Positions 17,546-26,296 of a DNA stretch of 64,000 bases are shown in pieces. A model generated the notes under the pieces. The model was not told the origin of the DNA. It made no database searches and was given only the letters and a program-made list of their open reading frames with translations. Position 1 is the stretch's first letter. The number at the start of each line of letters is the position of its first letter. Source of the DNA: Pseudodonghicola flavimaris (GTDB lineage Bacteria > Pseudomonadota > Alphaproteobacteria > Rhodobacterales > Rhodobacteraceae); assembly GCF_030164425.1 (NCBI RefSeq), contig NZ_JASNJD010000005.1, forward strand, positions 1 to 64,000, in the 5' to 3' direction. Made by a program: the position numbers and the translations under genes.

Positions 17546-18889
17546 ATGAAAAAGTTCGTGATGGCCGCGCTCGGCGGCACGGTTGCAGGCATTATTGCGA
17601 CCACGCAGGTGGCCGGCCCGTTGCTGGCCGAAGAAAGCGCGCGCAGCTCGAACGTCTACGAACAGCTCGACCTGTTCGGGGATATTTTCGAACGCATCCG
17701 CTCGCAATACGTTGAGCCGGTAGACGAATCCAAGCTGATCGAGGCGGCCATCAACGGCATGCTGACCTCGCTTGATCCGCATTCCAGCTATCTCTCCCCC
17801 GACGATGCCGCCGCCATGCGGGTACAGACCCGTGGCGAATTCGGCGGTCTGGGGATCGAGGTCACCCAGGAAGAGGGCTTCGTCAAGGTGGTGTCGCCGA
17901 TGGACGGCACCCCGGCGGCCGAGGCCGGCATCGAGGCCGGCGACTTCATCACCCACGTGAACGGCGAGAGCGTGCTGGGGCTGACCCTGGATCAGGCCGT
18001 CGACATGATGCGCGGGCCGGTCGGCTCGGAAATCGTGATCACCGTGGTGCGTGAGGGCGAGGAAGAACCCTTCGACGTCTCGATCATCCGCGACACCATC
18101 AAGCTGACCGCCGTGCGCGCCCGGACCGAGGGCAGCACGGTGGTGCTGCGGGTCACCACCTTCAACGACCAGACCACGCCGAACCTGGAATCCGGTCTGG
18201 CCGAACAGATCGAGGCCGCCGGCGGCATCGACAAGGTCAACGGCATCGTGCTGGACCTGCGCAACAACCCGGGCGGCCTGCTGACCCAGGCGATCAAGGT
18301 CTCCGATTCCTTCCTCGAAAGCGGCGAGATCGTCTCGACCCGCGGCCGCAACCCCTCGGACGGGGAACGCTTCAATGCCACGCCGGGCGATCTGGCCGAA
18401 GGCAAACCGATGGTGGTGCTGATCAACGGCGGCTCGGCCTCGGCCTCTGAAATCGTCGCCGGTGCGCTGCAGGATCACCACCGCGCCATCGTCGTCGGCA
18501 CCAAGAGCTTCGGCAAGGGCTCGGTCCAGACGGTGATGCCGCTTCGGGGCGATGGCGCTATGCGGCTGACCACGGCGCGCTATTACACGCCGTCGGGCCG
18601 GTCGATCCAGGCGCTCGGCGTTTCGCCGGACATCGTGGTGGAACAGCCCCGGCGCCAGCCGGCGGCAGAAGAGGAAACCACCACGCGGCCCCGCTCGCGT
18701 TCGGAGGCGGACCTGCGCGGCCGGCTGAACAACGACAGCCTGACCGAGGATGAAATCCGCCAGATCGAGGAAGACCGCGCCAAGGCCGAAGCCGCCGCGC
18801 GCCTGCGGGTCGAGGATTATCAGCTCGCCTATGCGATCGACATCCTCAAGGGCCTGTCGGTGATCGCAACCGAGAACACGGATCAGTAA
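17546..18889 (+). CDS. ctpA: Carboxy-terminal processing protease CtpA (S41 family)
   Basis: The 447-residue periplasmic serine protease has a signal/anchor segment (residues 5-27), an N-terminal helical region, a PDZ domain (about 85-165, GGLGIEVTQEEGFVKVVSPM) and an S41 protease domain. The catalytic serine is in NGGSASASEIVAGALQDH and the catalytic lysine in TKSFGKGSVQTVMP, the Ser-Lys dyad of this family. The charged C-terminal tail (about 375-430) is rich in Arg/Glu. CtpA proteins trim or degrade envelope proteins including murein enzymes, which fits its place just after the EnvC-like gene. Confidence 0.95.
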   Translation: MKKFVMAALGGTVAGIIATTQVAGPLLAEESARSSNVYEQLDLFGDIFERIRSQYVEPVDESKLIEAAINGMLTSLDPHSSYLSPDDAAAMRVQTRGEFGGLGIEVTQEEGFVKVVSPMDGTPAAEAGIEAGDFITHVNGESVLGLTLDQAVDMMRGPVGSEIVITVVREGEEEPFDVSIIRDTIKLTAVRARTEGSTVVLRVTTFNDQTTPNLESGLAEQIEAAGGIDKVNGIVLDLRNNPGGLLTQAIKVSDSFLESGEIVSTRGRNPSDGERFNATPGDLAEGKPMVVLINGGSASASEIVAGALQDHHRAIVVGTKSFGKGSVQTVMPLRGDGAMRLTTARYYTPSGRSIQALGVSPDIVVEQPRRQPAAEEETTTRPRSRSEADLRGRLNNDSLTEDEIRQIEEDRAKAEAAARLRVEDYQLAYAIDILKGLSVIATENTDQ

Positions 18890-18890
18890 C

Positions 18891-19880
18891 CTGCCGATCC
18901 GATTCCTGATCCGCGCGGCGTGGGCTCCGGTCTGCGCCGCATGGCTTGTCGCCGCCCCGGCGACGGCTGAGGTCATGACCCTGCCCGGCCCGCAAGGCCC
19001 GCTGACCGGTGAGGCGCTGCTGATCGACGCCGCGCCCGCAGCGGTGGTGATCATTCCGGGCTCCGGCCCCACCGACCGCGACGGCAACAGCCCGCAGGGC
19101 ATGCAGAGCGACACCTACAAGCTCCTGGCCGAGGCGCTGGCCACCCGCGGCATCAGCAGCCTGCGCATCGACAAGCGCGGCATGTTCGCCAGCGCCGGCG
19201 CCATCGCGGATGCCGAGGCGGTGACAATCGACGTTTACGCCCGGGACGCGCGTGGCTGGGCCCGGGCACTGGCCGAGCGGACCGGCCTGCCCTGCACCTG
19301 GCTGGCCGGCCACAGCGAAGGCGGCCTAGTCGCGCTGGTTGCGGCCGCCGGCGCGGCCCCCGACGCGGCGGAGGCCCCGCTTTGCGGCGTCGTGCTGCTG
19401 GCGGCCCCCGGTCGACCGCTGGGCCAGCTGATGCGGGAACAGCTTCACGCCAATCCGATGAACGGCCCCTATCTGGCCGAGCTCGACGAGGCCATCGACG
19501 CGCTGGAACAGGGCGCCATGGTCGATCCCGACACGGTCAGCGCGCCGCTCCGGCCGCTGTTCCGCCCCGGGCTGCAACGCTACATGATCCAGCTCTTCGC
19601 CTATGATCCCGCCGCCGTCGCCGGTCAGGTCCAGCTGCCGGTGCTGATCCTGCAGGGCGGGCGCGACCTTCAAGTGACGCTGGAGGATGCCGCCGCCCTT
19701 GCCGCCGCGATGCCCGCGGCCCGGCAAGTGACCTATCCCGCGATGACCCATATGCTGAAGGCCGACCAGCCCGGCCAGCCCTTCGCCAGCTATACCGACC
19801 CCAGCCTGCCGCTGGTGCCCGAGCTGGTCGAAGACCTCGTCGGCTTCGTCACCGCCCCGGCGCCGGATAGCGACGGCTGA
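18891..19880 (+). CDS. Exported alpha/beta hydrolase; start apparently CTG
   Basis: The first ATG in frame is at 18975 (MTLPGPQGPLTGEALL, 301 residues). The 28 in-frame codons before it encode a textbook signal peptide: arginines, then a hydrophobic core AAWAPVCAAWLVAA, then PATA-E. No ATG, GTG or TTG precedes this segment, so CTG at 18891 (one base past the ctpA stop) or CTG at 18906 probably initiates. The mature enzyme shows an alpha/beta fold: oxyanion region VVIIPGSGPTDRDGNS, nucleophile elbow LAGHSEGGLVAL, a late Asp (LQGGRDLQV) and His (YPAMTHMLK). The substrate is unknown. The gene is co-transcribed with ctpA. Confidence 0.8.
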   Translation: MPIRFLIRAAWAPVCAAWLVAAPATAEVMTLPGPQGPLTGEALLIDAAPAAVVIIPGSGPTDRDGNSPQGMQSDTYKLLAEALATRGISSLRIDKRGMFASAGAIADAEAVTIDVYARDARGWARALAERTGLPCTWLAGHSEGGLVALVAAAGAAPDAAEAPLCGVVLLAAPGRPLGQLMREQLHANPMNGPYLAELDEAIDALEQGAMVDPDTVSAPLRPLFRPGLQRYMIQLFAYDPAAVAGQVQLPVLILQGGRDLQVTLEDAAALAAAMPAARQVTYPAMTHMLKADQPGQPFASYTDPSLPLVPELVEDLVGFVTAPAPDSDG

Positions 19881-19884
19881 GCCT

Positions 19885-20262
19885 TCAGCTGGTTTCCAGG
19901 CAATGCCGCCGGAAGGCGCGCTTGAGCATGTCGAGTTCGGCGCGCAGCAGCTCCAGTTCCGCGCGCATGTCGTCGCCGGTCACCTCGCCGGCGATCAGGG
20001 TGATCTCTCCCAGCCGGGTCTCGGTGGCGCCATCCCAGATCAGCAGCACATGCACCCCGTCGGCGATCACCTCGTCGGGCAGGTCGACACTCAGGTCCCA
20101 TTCGCCGGGCGCCTGCCCCTCAGTCAGGGTGACGCTGTCGACCGGCCGGTCAAGATAGCTGACCCGGACATCGGGGCGCGCGCCGCTGCGCCCGGCGCCG
20201 GTCACCCGGCCTTCCCAGCGGCGGTTGCGCATGCGGATCTTGGTCAGGGTCAGATCGCTCAT
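19885..20262 (-). CDS. Conserved-looking protein of unknown function with C-terminal coiled coil
   Basis: I do not recognise a named family. The 125-residue protein has a beta-rich first part (residues 1-90, with VRVSYLDRPVDSVTLTEG and WDLSVDLPDEVIADGVHVLL). A short C-terminal coiled coil (about 95-118, MRAELELLRAELDMLKRAFR) probably dimerises it. A GGAG ribosome site lies at good distance from ATG 20262. It is 11 bases from the DUF6478 gene on the same strand, so the two are likely co-transcribed. It converges with the hydrolase, with four bases between stops. Confidence 0.7.
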   Translation of the reverse strand: MSDLTLTKIRMRNRRWEGRVTGAGRSGARPDVRVSYLDRPVDSVTLTEGQAPGEWDLSVDLPDEVIADGVHVLLIWDGATETRLGEITLIAGEVTGDDMRAELELLRAELDMLKRAFRRHCLETS

Positions 20263-20273
20263 ATGTCGCGCTC

Positions 20274-21035
20274 CTATATGGCGGCCCGGCGGCGGCGGGA
20301 GAAGGTGAGATCGCGGATCACCACCTGATTCATCTCCGGCGCCTCGAAGATCAGGTCGAGCCAGATCTTCTCGATCCGCTTTTCATTCAGCCGGGAATAG
20401 GCCAGGTCGAATTCCACCTTCACCTCTTCCTCGTTCAGCGGCAGTTCCCGAACGATCTGCTCGGTATTCGGGCCGTGGCGGATATTGAGCCGGGCGAAGA
20501 TTTCCAGCGGTTTCTCAAGCTCGATGATCGTGTCGACCCGCAGGATGTGATCGCGGGTTAGCCCCTCGGCCGCGGCGGTGGGCAGATCGACCACCAGCGA
20601 CAGGAACGAACCATCGAAGCGGAACACATCCATGCGCAGCCCGTAGGGGGCCAGATCCGCCTCGCGGGTGTTGCGCAGCTGACGCAGTGTCAGCTCAGAG
20701 CGGTCGCAATCGTGAAACAGCGTCACCTCGCCGCCCAGCATCGCCCGGCTCTCGACCGAACTCAGCCCCGGCACCGGCAGCGGGCCGCGCCACAGTTCGG
20801 GCCGCCAGGCCCAGTCGGTGCCATGCGGACGCGGGAAATAAGAGGTCCCGATCAGCGGCAGCGCCAGCCGCCCGTCGGCGATATGGATCAGCCGGTCCAG
20901 ATGCGTGCGCAGCTCGCGCGCGCTGGTGCGCTGCTGACGCAGGGTCGTCAGCGGCGCGGTCTCCGCCTCTCGGGCGGCGCGGCGCCAGCGCCGGATCACC
21001 CGCGCCAGGACCAGTCGATCCAGAATCCTGCCCAT
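20274..21035 (-). CDS. DUF6478 family protein
   Basis: This 253-residue protein of unknown function belongs, from memory, to a family (DUF6478) restricted mainly to Rhodobacterales. It has a basic N-terminal helix (residues 5-35, RLVLARVIRRWRRAAREAE) and a conserved core with PLIGTSYFPRPHGTDWAWRP and GGEVTLFHDCDRSELTLRQL. A C-terminal half (VEFDLAYSRLNEKRIEKIWL) follows. It has no signal peptide or membrane helix. It precedes the 125-residue unknown at 19885-20262. Function is unknown. Confidence 0.75.
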   Translation of the reverse strand: MGRILDRLVLARVIRRWRRAAREAETAPLTTLRQQRTSARELRTHLDRLIHIADGRLALPLIGTSYFPRPHGTDWAWRPELWRGPLPVPGLSSVESRAMLGGEVTLFHDCDRSELTLRQLRNTREADLAPYGLRMDVFRFDGSFLSLVVDLPTAAAEGLTRDHILRVDTIIELEKPLEIFARLNIRHGPNTEQIVRELPLNEEEVKVEFDLAYSRLNEKRIEKIWLDLIFEAPEMNQVVIRDLTFSRRRRAAI

Positions 21036-21098
21036 ATCGGTTCCCTTGCCCGGTCGAAGCCGGGCGGTTCTGCTTCCCTCCAGTGTATCGAAAGGAAT

Positions 21099-21878
21099 TT
21101 ACTGAAATAAACCTGCAATCGCCCGGAACGGCGATTTTCCTGCGGGCGCTTTCGTCGCAGCCGCCTTCGTCCCCTGCCCCTCCACCGGCGCGCCGGAGCG
21201 CGAACCGGAACTGGAATCAGGCCGGGCTCTGGGGCGAAGCTCCGCCGCACGGGGTGCCTTGCCCGCCTGCGCCTTTCGCGCCGGAGCCGGTGCCGCGGCG
21301 GCCGGCGGGGCCTCGGCGCGGATGCGGGCGGCGACCTCGGCCAGCAGATCGGCCGCTTCCGAGGCCGGCGGCGCATCGGGCATGTAGAGCGCCAGCGCCA
21401 CCAGCTGGCCGTTCAGCGCCAGCACCGCGCGCCAATGTTCCGGCGTCAGCCCCTGCACCGGTCCCGGCTCTTCGGCCAGCCGGACCATCGGCACCTTGCC
21501 GACGCGCCGCGCCTCGATCACCCGCGCCGGTGCGACCGAGGCCTTGAGCGCGGCCAGCGTCGGCGCCGGCGCATCGGGCTCCATCGCCGCGGTGGTCACG
21601 GTGATCAGCGCCAGCCGCCGGTTGCCGAACAGGCTGCCGACGCCCAGCGTATCGCAGCGCGCCATCACCACGAAGCCGCCCAGCGGCGTGTCGCGCAGCG
21701 ACCGACGATCGATGCAATAGCCCGGCGGCGCAGTCACGCTGAGCGCCCCGCCCGGCCCCCGGTCCAGCGTCGTCGCGCCCAGATCCGGACTGCCGCCCAG
21801 CGGCGCCACGCCGTCGCAGGCCGCCAGCCCCACCAGCGCCACCAGCGCGATCATTCCCCGGCGCAGCGGCATCAGCAT
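21099..21878 (-). CDS. Putative lipoprotein of unknown function
   Basis: The 259-residue protein has a short basic start, a hydrophobic stretch and a lipobox-like LVGLAACDG (cysteine about residue 21), predicting a lipoprotein signal. The core (about 45-190) carries APPGYCIDRRSLRD and GGFVVMARCDTLG, a two-cysteine pattern that could form a disulfide. The C-terminal 70 residues are low-complexity Ala/Pro/Lys/Arg (PAAAAPAPARKAQAGK), likely disordered and perhaps wall-interacting. I do not recognise a named family. The start could be ATG 21878 or 21872. Confidence 0.7.
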   Translation of the reverse strand: MLMPLRRGMIALVALVGLAACDGVAPLGGSPDLGATTLDRGPGGALSVTAPPGYCIDRRSLRDTPLGGFVVMARCDTLGVGSLFGNRRLALITVTTAAMEPDAPAPTLAALKASVAPARVIEARRVGKVPMVRLAEEPGPVQGLTPEHWRAVLALNGQLVALALYMPDAPPASEAADLLAEVAARIRAEAPPAAAAPAPARKAQAGKAPRAAELRPRARPDSSSGSRSGAPVEGQGTKAAATKAPAGKSPFRAIAGLFQ

Positions 21879-22184
21879 CGGTCACGACCCGGCCGGCCCC
21901 CCGCCCGATTGACCGCCCCGCGGCCGAAGCGGCCGGAAAACCGGCCTCTGGCGCCTGGATATCGCATGGCATGCCCCCCGAAAAATCCGTCCGAAGGGCA
22001 TAGCCGCCGCACCGCCACGGAACAAGAGGCCGTGGCGCCCAGCGCGCCCGGTGACTTGTAATCGCGCCACGCAGTGCTTACCGTCTTGCCGCGCAGGGTG
22101 CCCGGGGCCGCCCGTCGCGCGACGAAGCATCGCGGAACACACGGGCATGAAAACGACGGGCACGAGTTGCGTGGGGGGCGGGTG

Positions 22185-25100
22185 ATGGAGCCCAACCTTT
22201 TCTCTTTCATCTGGAAGTATTCCAAGCGGCAACAGCTGTGGCTGCTGGTGCTGACGCTGATTTCCTTCCCCTTCCTCTATGCCTCGCTCGAACTGCCCAA
22301 GCGGATCATCAACGACGCCATCGGCGCGCAGACCTCACAGATCGACGTCTATGGCATGACGCTGAGCCAGGTGCAGTTCCTGCTGCTGCTCTGCTTCGGG
22401 TTCATGGCCACCGTACTGGTCGGCGGGCTGATGAAGATGTACATCAATACCCGCAAGGGGGTGCTGTCCGAACGTATGCTGCGGCGGCTGCGCTATCAGC
22501 TGATCAGCCGCATGCTGCGGTTCCCCAAGCCCTATTTCCGCACCACCAGCCAGGGGGAGCTGGTGTCGATGATCACCTCAGAGGCCGAGCCGATGGGCGG
22601 GCTGATGGGCGACGCGGTGGCCCAGCCGGTGTTCCAGTTCGGCCAGATGATGACGATCATCTTCTTCCTGTTCATGCAGAGCGTGTGGTTCGGGCTCGCC
22701 TCCATCGCGCTGATCCCGCTGCAGGCCTGGCTGATCCCGATGCTGCAGCGCCAGATCAACCTGCTGAACAAGGAGCGCATCGTCGAGGTGCGCCACCTGT
22801 CGACCGAGATCGGCGAAACCGCCGCCGGCATCACCGATCTGCGTGCCAACGGCGGCTGGCGCTACCGGCTGGCGCAATTCACCGACCGGCTGGGTCGGCT
22901 GTTCGAGATCCGGTTCCGGATCTACCAGAAGAAATACTTCATGAAGTTCCTGAACAACATGATCGGGCATCTGACCCCGTTCATGTACTATTCCGCCGGC
23001 GGCTATCTGGCGATCCACGGGCAGATCACGGTGGGGGCGCTGGTGGCGGCGCTGTCGGCCTACAAAGACCTCAGTTCCCCCTGGAAGGAGCTTCTGACCT
23101 ATTACAACCAGGTGCAGGACATGTCGCTGCGCTGGGAGGTCGTCACCTCCCGCTTCGCACCGCGCAACATGATCCCCGAAGAGCTGTTCGAAGGCGAGCC
23201 GTCCAGCATCCCGCATCTCTACGGCACGATCGAACTGCGCGATGTCAGCGTGCGCGACCAGGACGGCAATATCGTGCTGGAGGATATCAACCTGAAGATC
23301 CCGCCGCGGGCACGGGTGGCGATTCAATGCACCAAACCGGCGGAACGCACCGCGCTGGCCGAGCTTCTCCTGCGCGAAACCCTGCCGTCGAAGGGCGAGG
23401 TCATCATCTCCGGCCGCCGGATCGAGACCCTGCACCAGGCGGTGATCGCGGCGCGGATCGGCTATGCCAACTCGCGGCCCTATCTGTTCGACGGCACGCT
23501 GGGCGACAACCTGCTGATGCCGCTGAAGATGCATCCTCATATCTCGCCCCACATGCCGCGCGACCGCGCCATCGCCGAGGCCGTGCGCGCCGGCAACAGC
23601 CCCGATCCGCTGACTGCCGACTGGGTCGACCCCGGCATCGCCGGCCTGTCCGACGCGGCCGAGGTGCGGGACTGGTGGTTCGATCTGATCGAGGCGATGG
23701 GCATCGACGAATCCATGTTCCGCCGCACCCTGCGGTCCACCTTCGACCCGGCGCTGCACCCGACGCTGGCGCATGATATCGCCGCCCTGCGGCCCGAGAT
23801 CCGCAAGCGGCTGGAAGAACGCGGGCTGGACGACATCGTCTTCCACTTCGATCCGGACCGGTTCAACCCGGCGGTGCCGCTGGCAGGCAACCTGTTCTAT
23901 GCCACACCGATACGCGAATTCACCGCCGACGCGCTGGCGCATGACGATCGGTTCCTGAAGATACTGGACGATCAGGGACTGGCGGAGGAGGCGATCGCCG
24001 TCTCGATCGGGGTGATCGACACGCTGAACCGGACCTTCGGGCGCGACGGCACCCACCACCCGCTGTTCCAGCGTCTCGGGCTCGACGAGGATCTCTATCA
24101 GCGGATCACCGATATCGCCGCCCGGCGCAGCCGCCCGGGGCGGCGCCAGCGTCTCAGCCCGCAGGACCGGGCGATGCTGTTGATCGTGCCCTTCATGCTG
24201 ACGGCAGAGCAGATCGGCCCGAATTTCCCCGAGGAATACAAGGAGAAGATCCTCGCCATTCGGCGCAGCAAGGGCGAAGAGCTGCGGCGGAAACTGAGCG
24301 ATCTGTTCCTGCCGGTGGATCCCGACCGCTATGTGCCGCGCCTGACCGTGGTGGAAAACGCCATCTTCGGCCGGGTGTCGATGATTGCCGGGGTCAGGTC
24401 CGACGAGGTCGAGGACGTGGTGGCCGAGGTGCTGAGCGAACACGGGCTGCGACGCCGGATCACCGCCATCATCTACGATCTGCGCGCCGGGCTGGGCGGC
24501 ACCAATCTGGCGCCGATCTTTCAGGAACGCGCCGCCTTCACCCGGGCCGGGCTGAAACGCCCAGACATCCTGATCATGGACAAGGTTCTGTCGAGCCACA
24601 ATTCCGCCAGCCGCCTGCGCACCCGCCAGCGCCTGCGCGAGCTTCTGCCCAATTCGATCATGCTGTTCATGGAAAACCGGTTCGAGAACCCGGATGCCTA
24701 CGACATGTTCGTCGAAATCCGCAACGGGCGGATCAACACCAGCGGCCAGCCGGCGATGTCGGTGGCGGCCTCCGGTGCCTCGGACGACCTCAGCCGCAAG
24801 GTGGCGCTGCTGTCTGCCAACGACCTTCTGGGCCGCCTCAGCCTGCGCAACCGGCGGCTGCTGGCGTTCTCGGCGCAATGGTATCAGGCCGCGCCGGGGC
24901 ATGTGGTCTTCTCTCACAGCCAGACGGCCGACGCGGTCTATCTCTGCCTCGAAGGACATGCGGAGCTGCGCTGGCCCGGTGCCGGTAACACCAAGATCGC
25001 ACCGGTGTCCTCGGTCCGGCCCGGCCGGCTGATCGGCGATCTGGCGGTGATCACCCGCGACAAGCGGTTCCTCGATCTGGTGGCGGTGGAGCCGACCCGG

Positions 25101-25325
25101 TTCCTGCGCATCGGAGCGGAGGAATTTCGCGCGGTGATCGAAAATGACGCATCGGTCGCATTGGCGCTGCTGGAAGAGGTCGCTACCCATCTGACCGGGG
25201 CGACCGAGCTGCTGCAGGCCGCCCAGATCAACCTGTCGGATTACGCCACGCCGCCGGGCACCCCCCGGACCAGCACCGCCGATCCGCTGACGCCCGAGAA
25301 GCTGAACGACTATTTCGATGACTGA
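22185..25325 (+). CDS. ABC-transporter-like membrane protein with degenerate ATPase and C-terminal cNMP-binding domain
   Basis: The 1046-residue protein opens with a six-helix ABC exporter membrane domain (about 1-310, including FRTTSQGELVSMITSEAEPM). A nucleotide-binding-like domain begins near 355, but its key motifs are broken: the Walker A position reads VAIQCTKPAERTALAELL (no GxxGxGK), the signature is GLGGTNLAPIFQERAAF, and Walker B ends ILIMDK instead of DE. About 270 extra residues separate the Q-loop region (GTLGDNLLM, near 440) from a second similar motif (LTVVENAIFG, near 720). Residues about 890-1010 resemble a cyclic-nucleotide-binding domain. It probably cannot hydrolyse ATP normally; its role is unknown. 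The downstream gene overlaps by eight bases. Confidence 0.82.
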   Translation: MEPNLFSFIWKYSKRQQLWLLVLTLISFPFLYASLELPKRIINDAIGAQTSQIDVYGMTLSQVQFLLLLCFGFMATVLVGGLMKMYINTRKGVLSERMLRRLRYQLISRMLRFPKPYFRTTSQGELVSMITSEAEPMGGLMGDAVAQPVFQFGQMMTIIFFLFMQSVWFGLASIALIPLQAWLIPMLQRQINLLNKERIVEVRHLSTEIGETAAGITDLRANGGWRYRLAQFTDRLGRLFEIRFRIYQKKYFMKFLNNMIGHLTPFMYYSAGGYLAIHGQITVGALVAALSAYKDLSSPWKELLTYYNQVQDMSLRWEVVTSRFAPRNMIPEELFEGEPSSIPHLYGTIELRDVSVRDQDGNIVLEDINLKIPPRARVAIQCTKPAERTALAELLLRETLPSKGEVIISGRRIETLHQAVIAARIGYANSRPYLFDGTLGDNLLMPLKMHPHISPHMPRDRAIAEAVRAGNSPDPLTADWVDPGIAGLSDAAEVRDWWFDLIEAMGIDESMFRRTLRSTFDPALHPTLAHDIAALRPEIRKRLEERGLDDIVFHFDPDRFNPAVPLAGNLFYATPIREFTADALAHDDRFLKILDDQGLAEEAIAVSIGVIDTLNRTFGRDGTHHPLFQRLGLDEDLYQRITDIAARRSRPGRRQRLSPQDRAMLLIVPFMLTAEQIGPNFPEEYKEKILAIRRSKGEELRRKLSDLFLPVDPDRYVPRLTVVENAIFGRVSMIAGVRSDEVEDVVAEVLSEHGLRRRITAIIYDLRAGLGGTNLAPIFQERAAFTRAGLKRPDILIMDKVLSSHNSASRLRTRQRLRELLPNSIMLFMENRFENPDAYDMFVEIRNGRINTSGQPAMSVAASGASDDLSRKVALLSANDLLGRLSLRNRRLLAFSAQWYQAAPGHVVFSHSQTADAVYLCLEGHAELRWPGAGNTKIAPVSSVRPGRLIGDLAVITRDKRFLDLVAVEPTRFLRIGAEEFRAVIENDASVALALLEEVATHLTGATELLQAAQINLSDYATPPGTPRTSTADPLTPEKLNDYFDD

Positions 25326-26208
25326 CAGCCCCTACGCCGCCCATGACCGCCTGATCGCGCCGCTGCGTCCGCGCGCCCAGATCTGGCGGCTGCTGGCCGG
25401 ACTGGTGCTGATCGCCGTGGTCATCTTCGGGCTGAATTCGCTGCTGCACGCCGCGGTGCGCGACCTGGCGCCGCCGGAGTGGTACGGTGATCTGTTCCAC
25501 GGCCGATTGCCCGGGCCGACGCTGATCCTTCTGGCCAGCTTCGGGTTCATGACCATCGCCAGCATGGCCGCGGCCAACCTGTTGCAGAACCGCCCGCCGC
25601 TCAGCCTGCTGGGGCCGCCCGGGCTGGCGCTGGTGCAGTTCTGGCGGGTGCTGCGGCTGCTCCTCCTCCTCGGCGTCGTGATCCTGCTGCTGCCACCCTA
25701 CGACATGGGCGATGCGGCGCTGATCCCCAATCTGACCTTTGGCCATTGGGCGATGCTGCTGCCGCTGTCGCTGCTGGCAGTGTTGATCCAGACCAGCGCC
25801 GAGGAGATTCTGTTTCGCGGCTTCCTGCAACAGAGCCTGGCGGCCCGGTTCCGCCACCCGGCGATCTGGCTGATGGGGCCGGCGCTGCTGTTCGCGCTGG
25901 GGCATTTCACCCCCGAGGAGGCCGGCGCCAACGCCGGGCTGATTGTGATCTGGGCCGCCGTCTTCGGCCTGCTGATGGGTGATCTGACCGCCCGCGCCGG
26001 CAGCCTCGGCCCGGCGATCGCGGTGCATTTCTTCAACAATATCACCGCGCTTCTGATCACCGCCTCGCCCGAGACACTGAACGGGCTGTCGCTCTATATC
26101 CTGCCGTTCCCGATGGGCGACACCGGCATCGCCCGCGGCTGGCTGGCGGTGGATTTCGCGCTGATCGTCATCTCCTGGCTGCTGGGCCGCATCGCCATCA
26201 GGCGTTGA
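25318..26208 (+). CDS. CPBP family intramembrane metalloprotease-like protein
   Basis: The 296-residue membrane protein has about eight hydrophobic helices. The Abi/CPBP motif is present: EEILFRGFLQQSL (Glu-Glu and Arg), followed by a helix with ALGHF and a late VHFFNN histidine. These residues are the proposed metal site of Rce1-like intramembrane proteases. The start overlaps the end of the ABC-like gene by eight bases, so translation is probably coupled and the two proteins may act together. The substrate is unknown. Confidence 0.88.
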   Translation: MTDSPYAAHDRLIAPLRPRAQIWRLLAGLVLIAVVIFGLNSLLHAAVRDLAPPEWYGDLFHGRLPGPTLILLASFGFMTIASMAAANLLQNRPPLSLLGPPGLALVQFWRVLRLLLLLGVVILLLPPYDMGDAALIPNLTFGHWAMLLPLSLLAVLIQTSAEEILFRGFLQQSLAARFRHPAIWLMGPALLFALGHFTPEEAGANAGLIVIWAAVFGLLMGDLTARAGSLGPAIAVHFFNNITALLITASPETLNGLSLYILPFPMGDTGIARGWLAVDFALIVISWLLGRIAIRR

Positions 26209-26296
26209 TTGCATTTGCCCGGCTTGAGGCTTATCTCAGGCCCCGAAGCCGCGAACCGGCACAAGATGCGCAATCTCCCGCGAGAGAGGCCCCGAC

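Noticed and set aside
22578..25190. An 870-codon open frame antisense to the ABC-like gene
   Set aside because: Low-complexity His/Arg/Gln composition, no recognisable domain, and it follows the codon third-position pattern of the sense gene.
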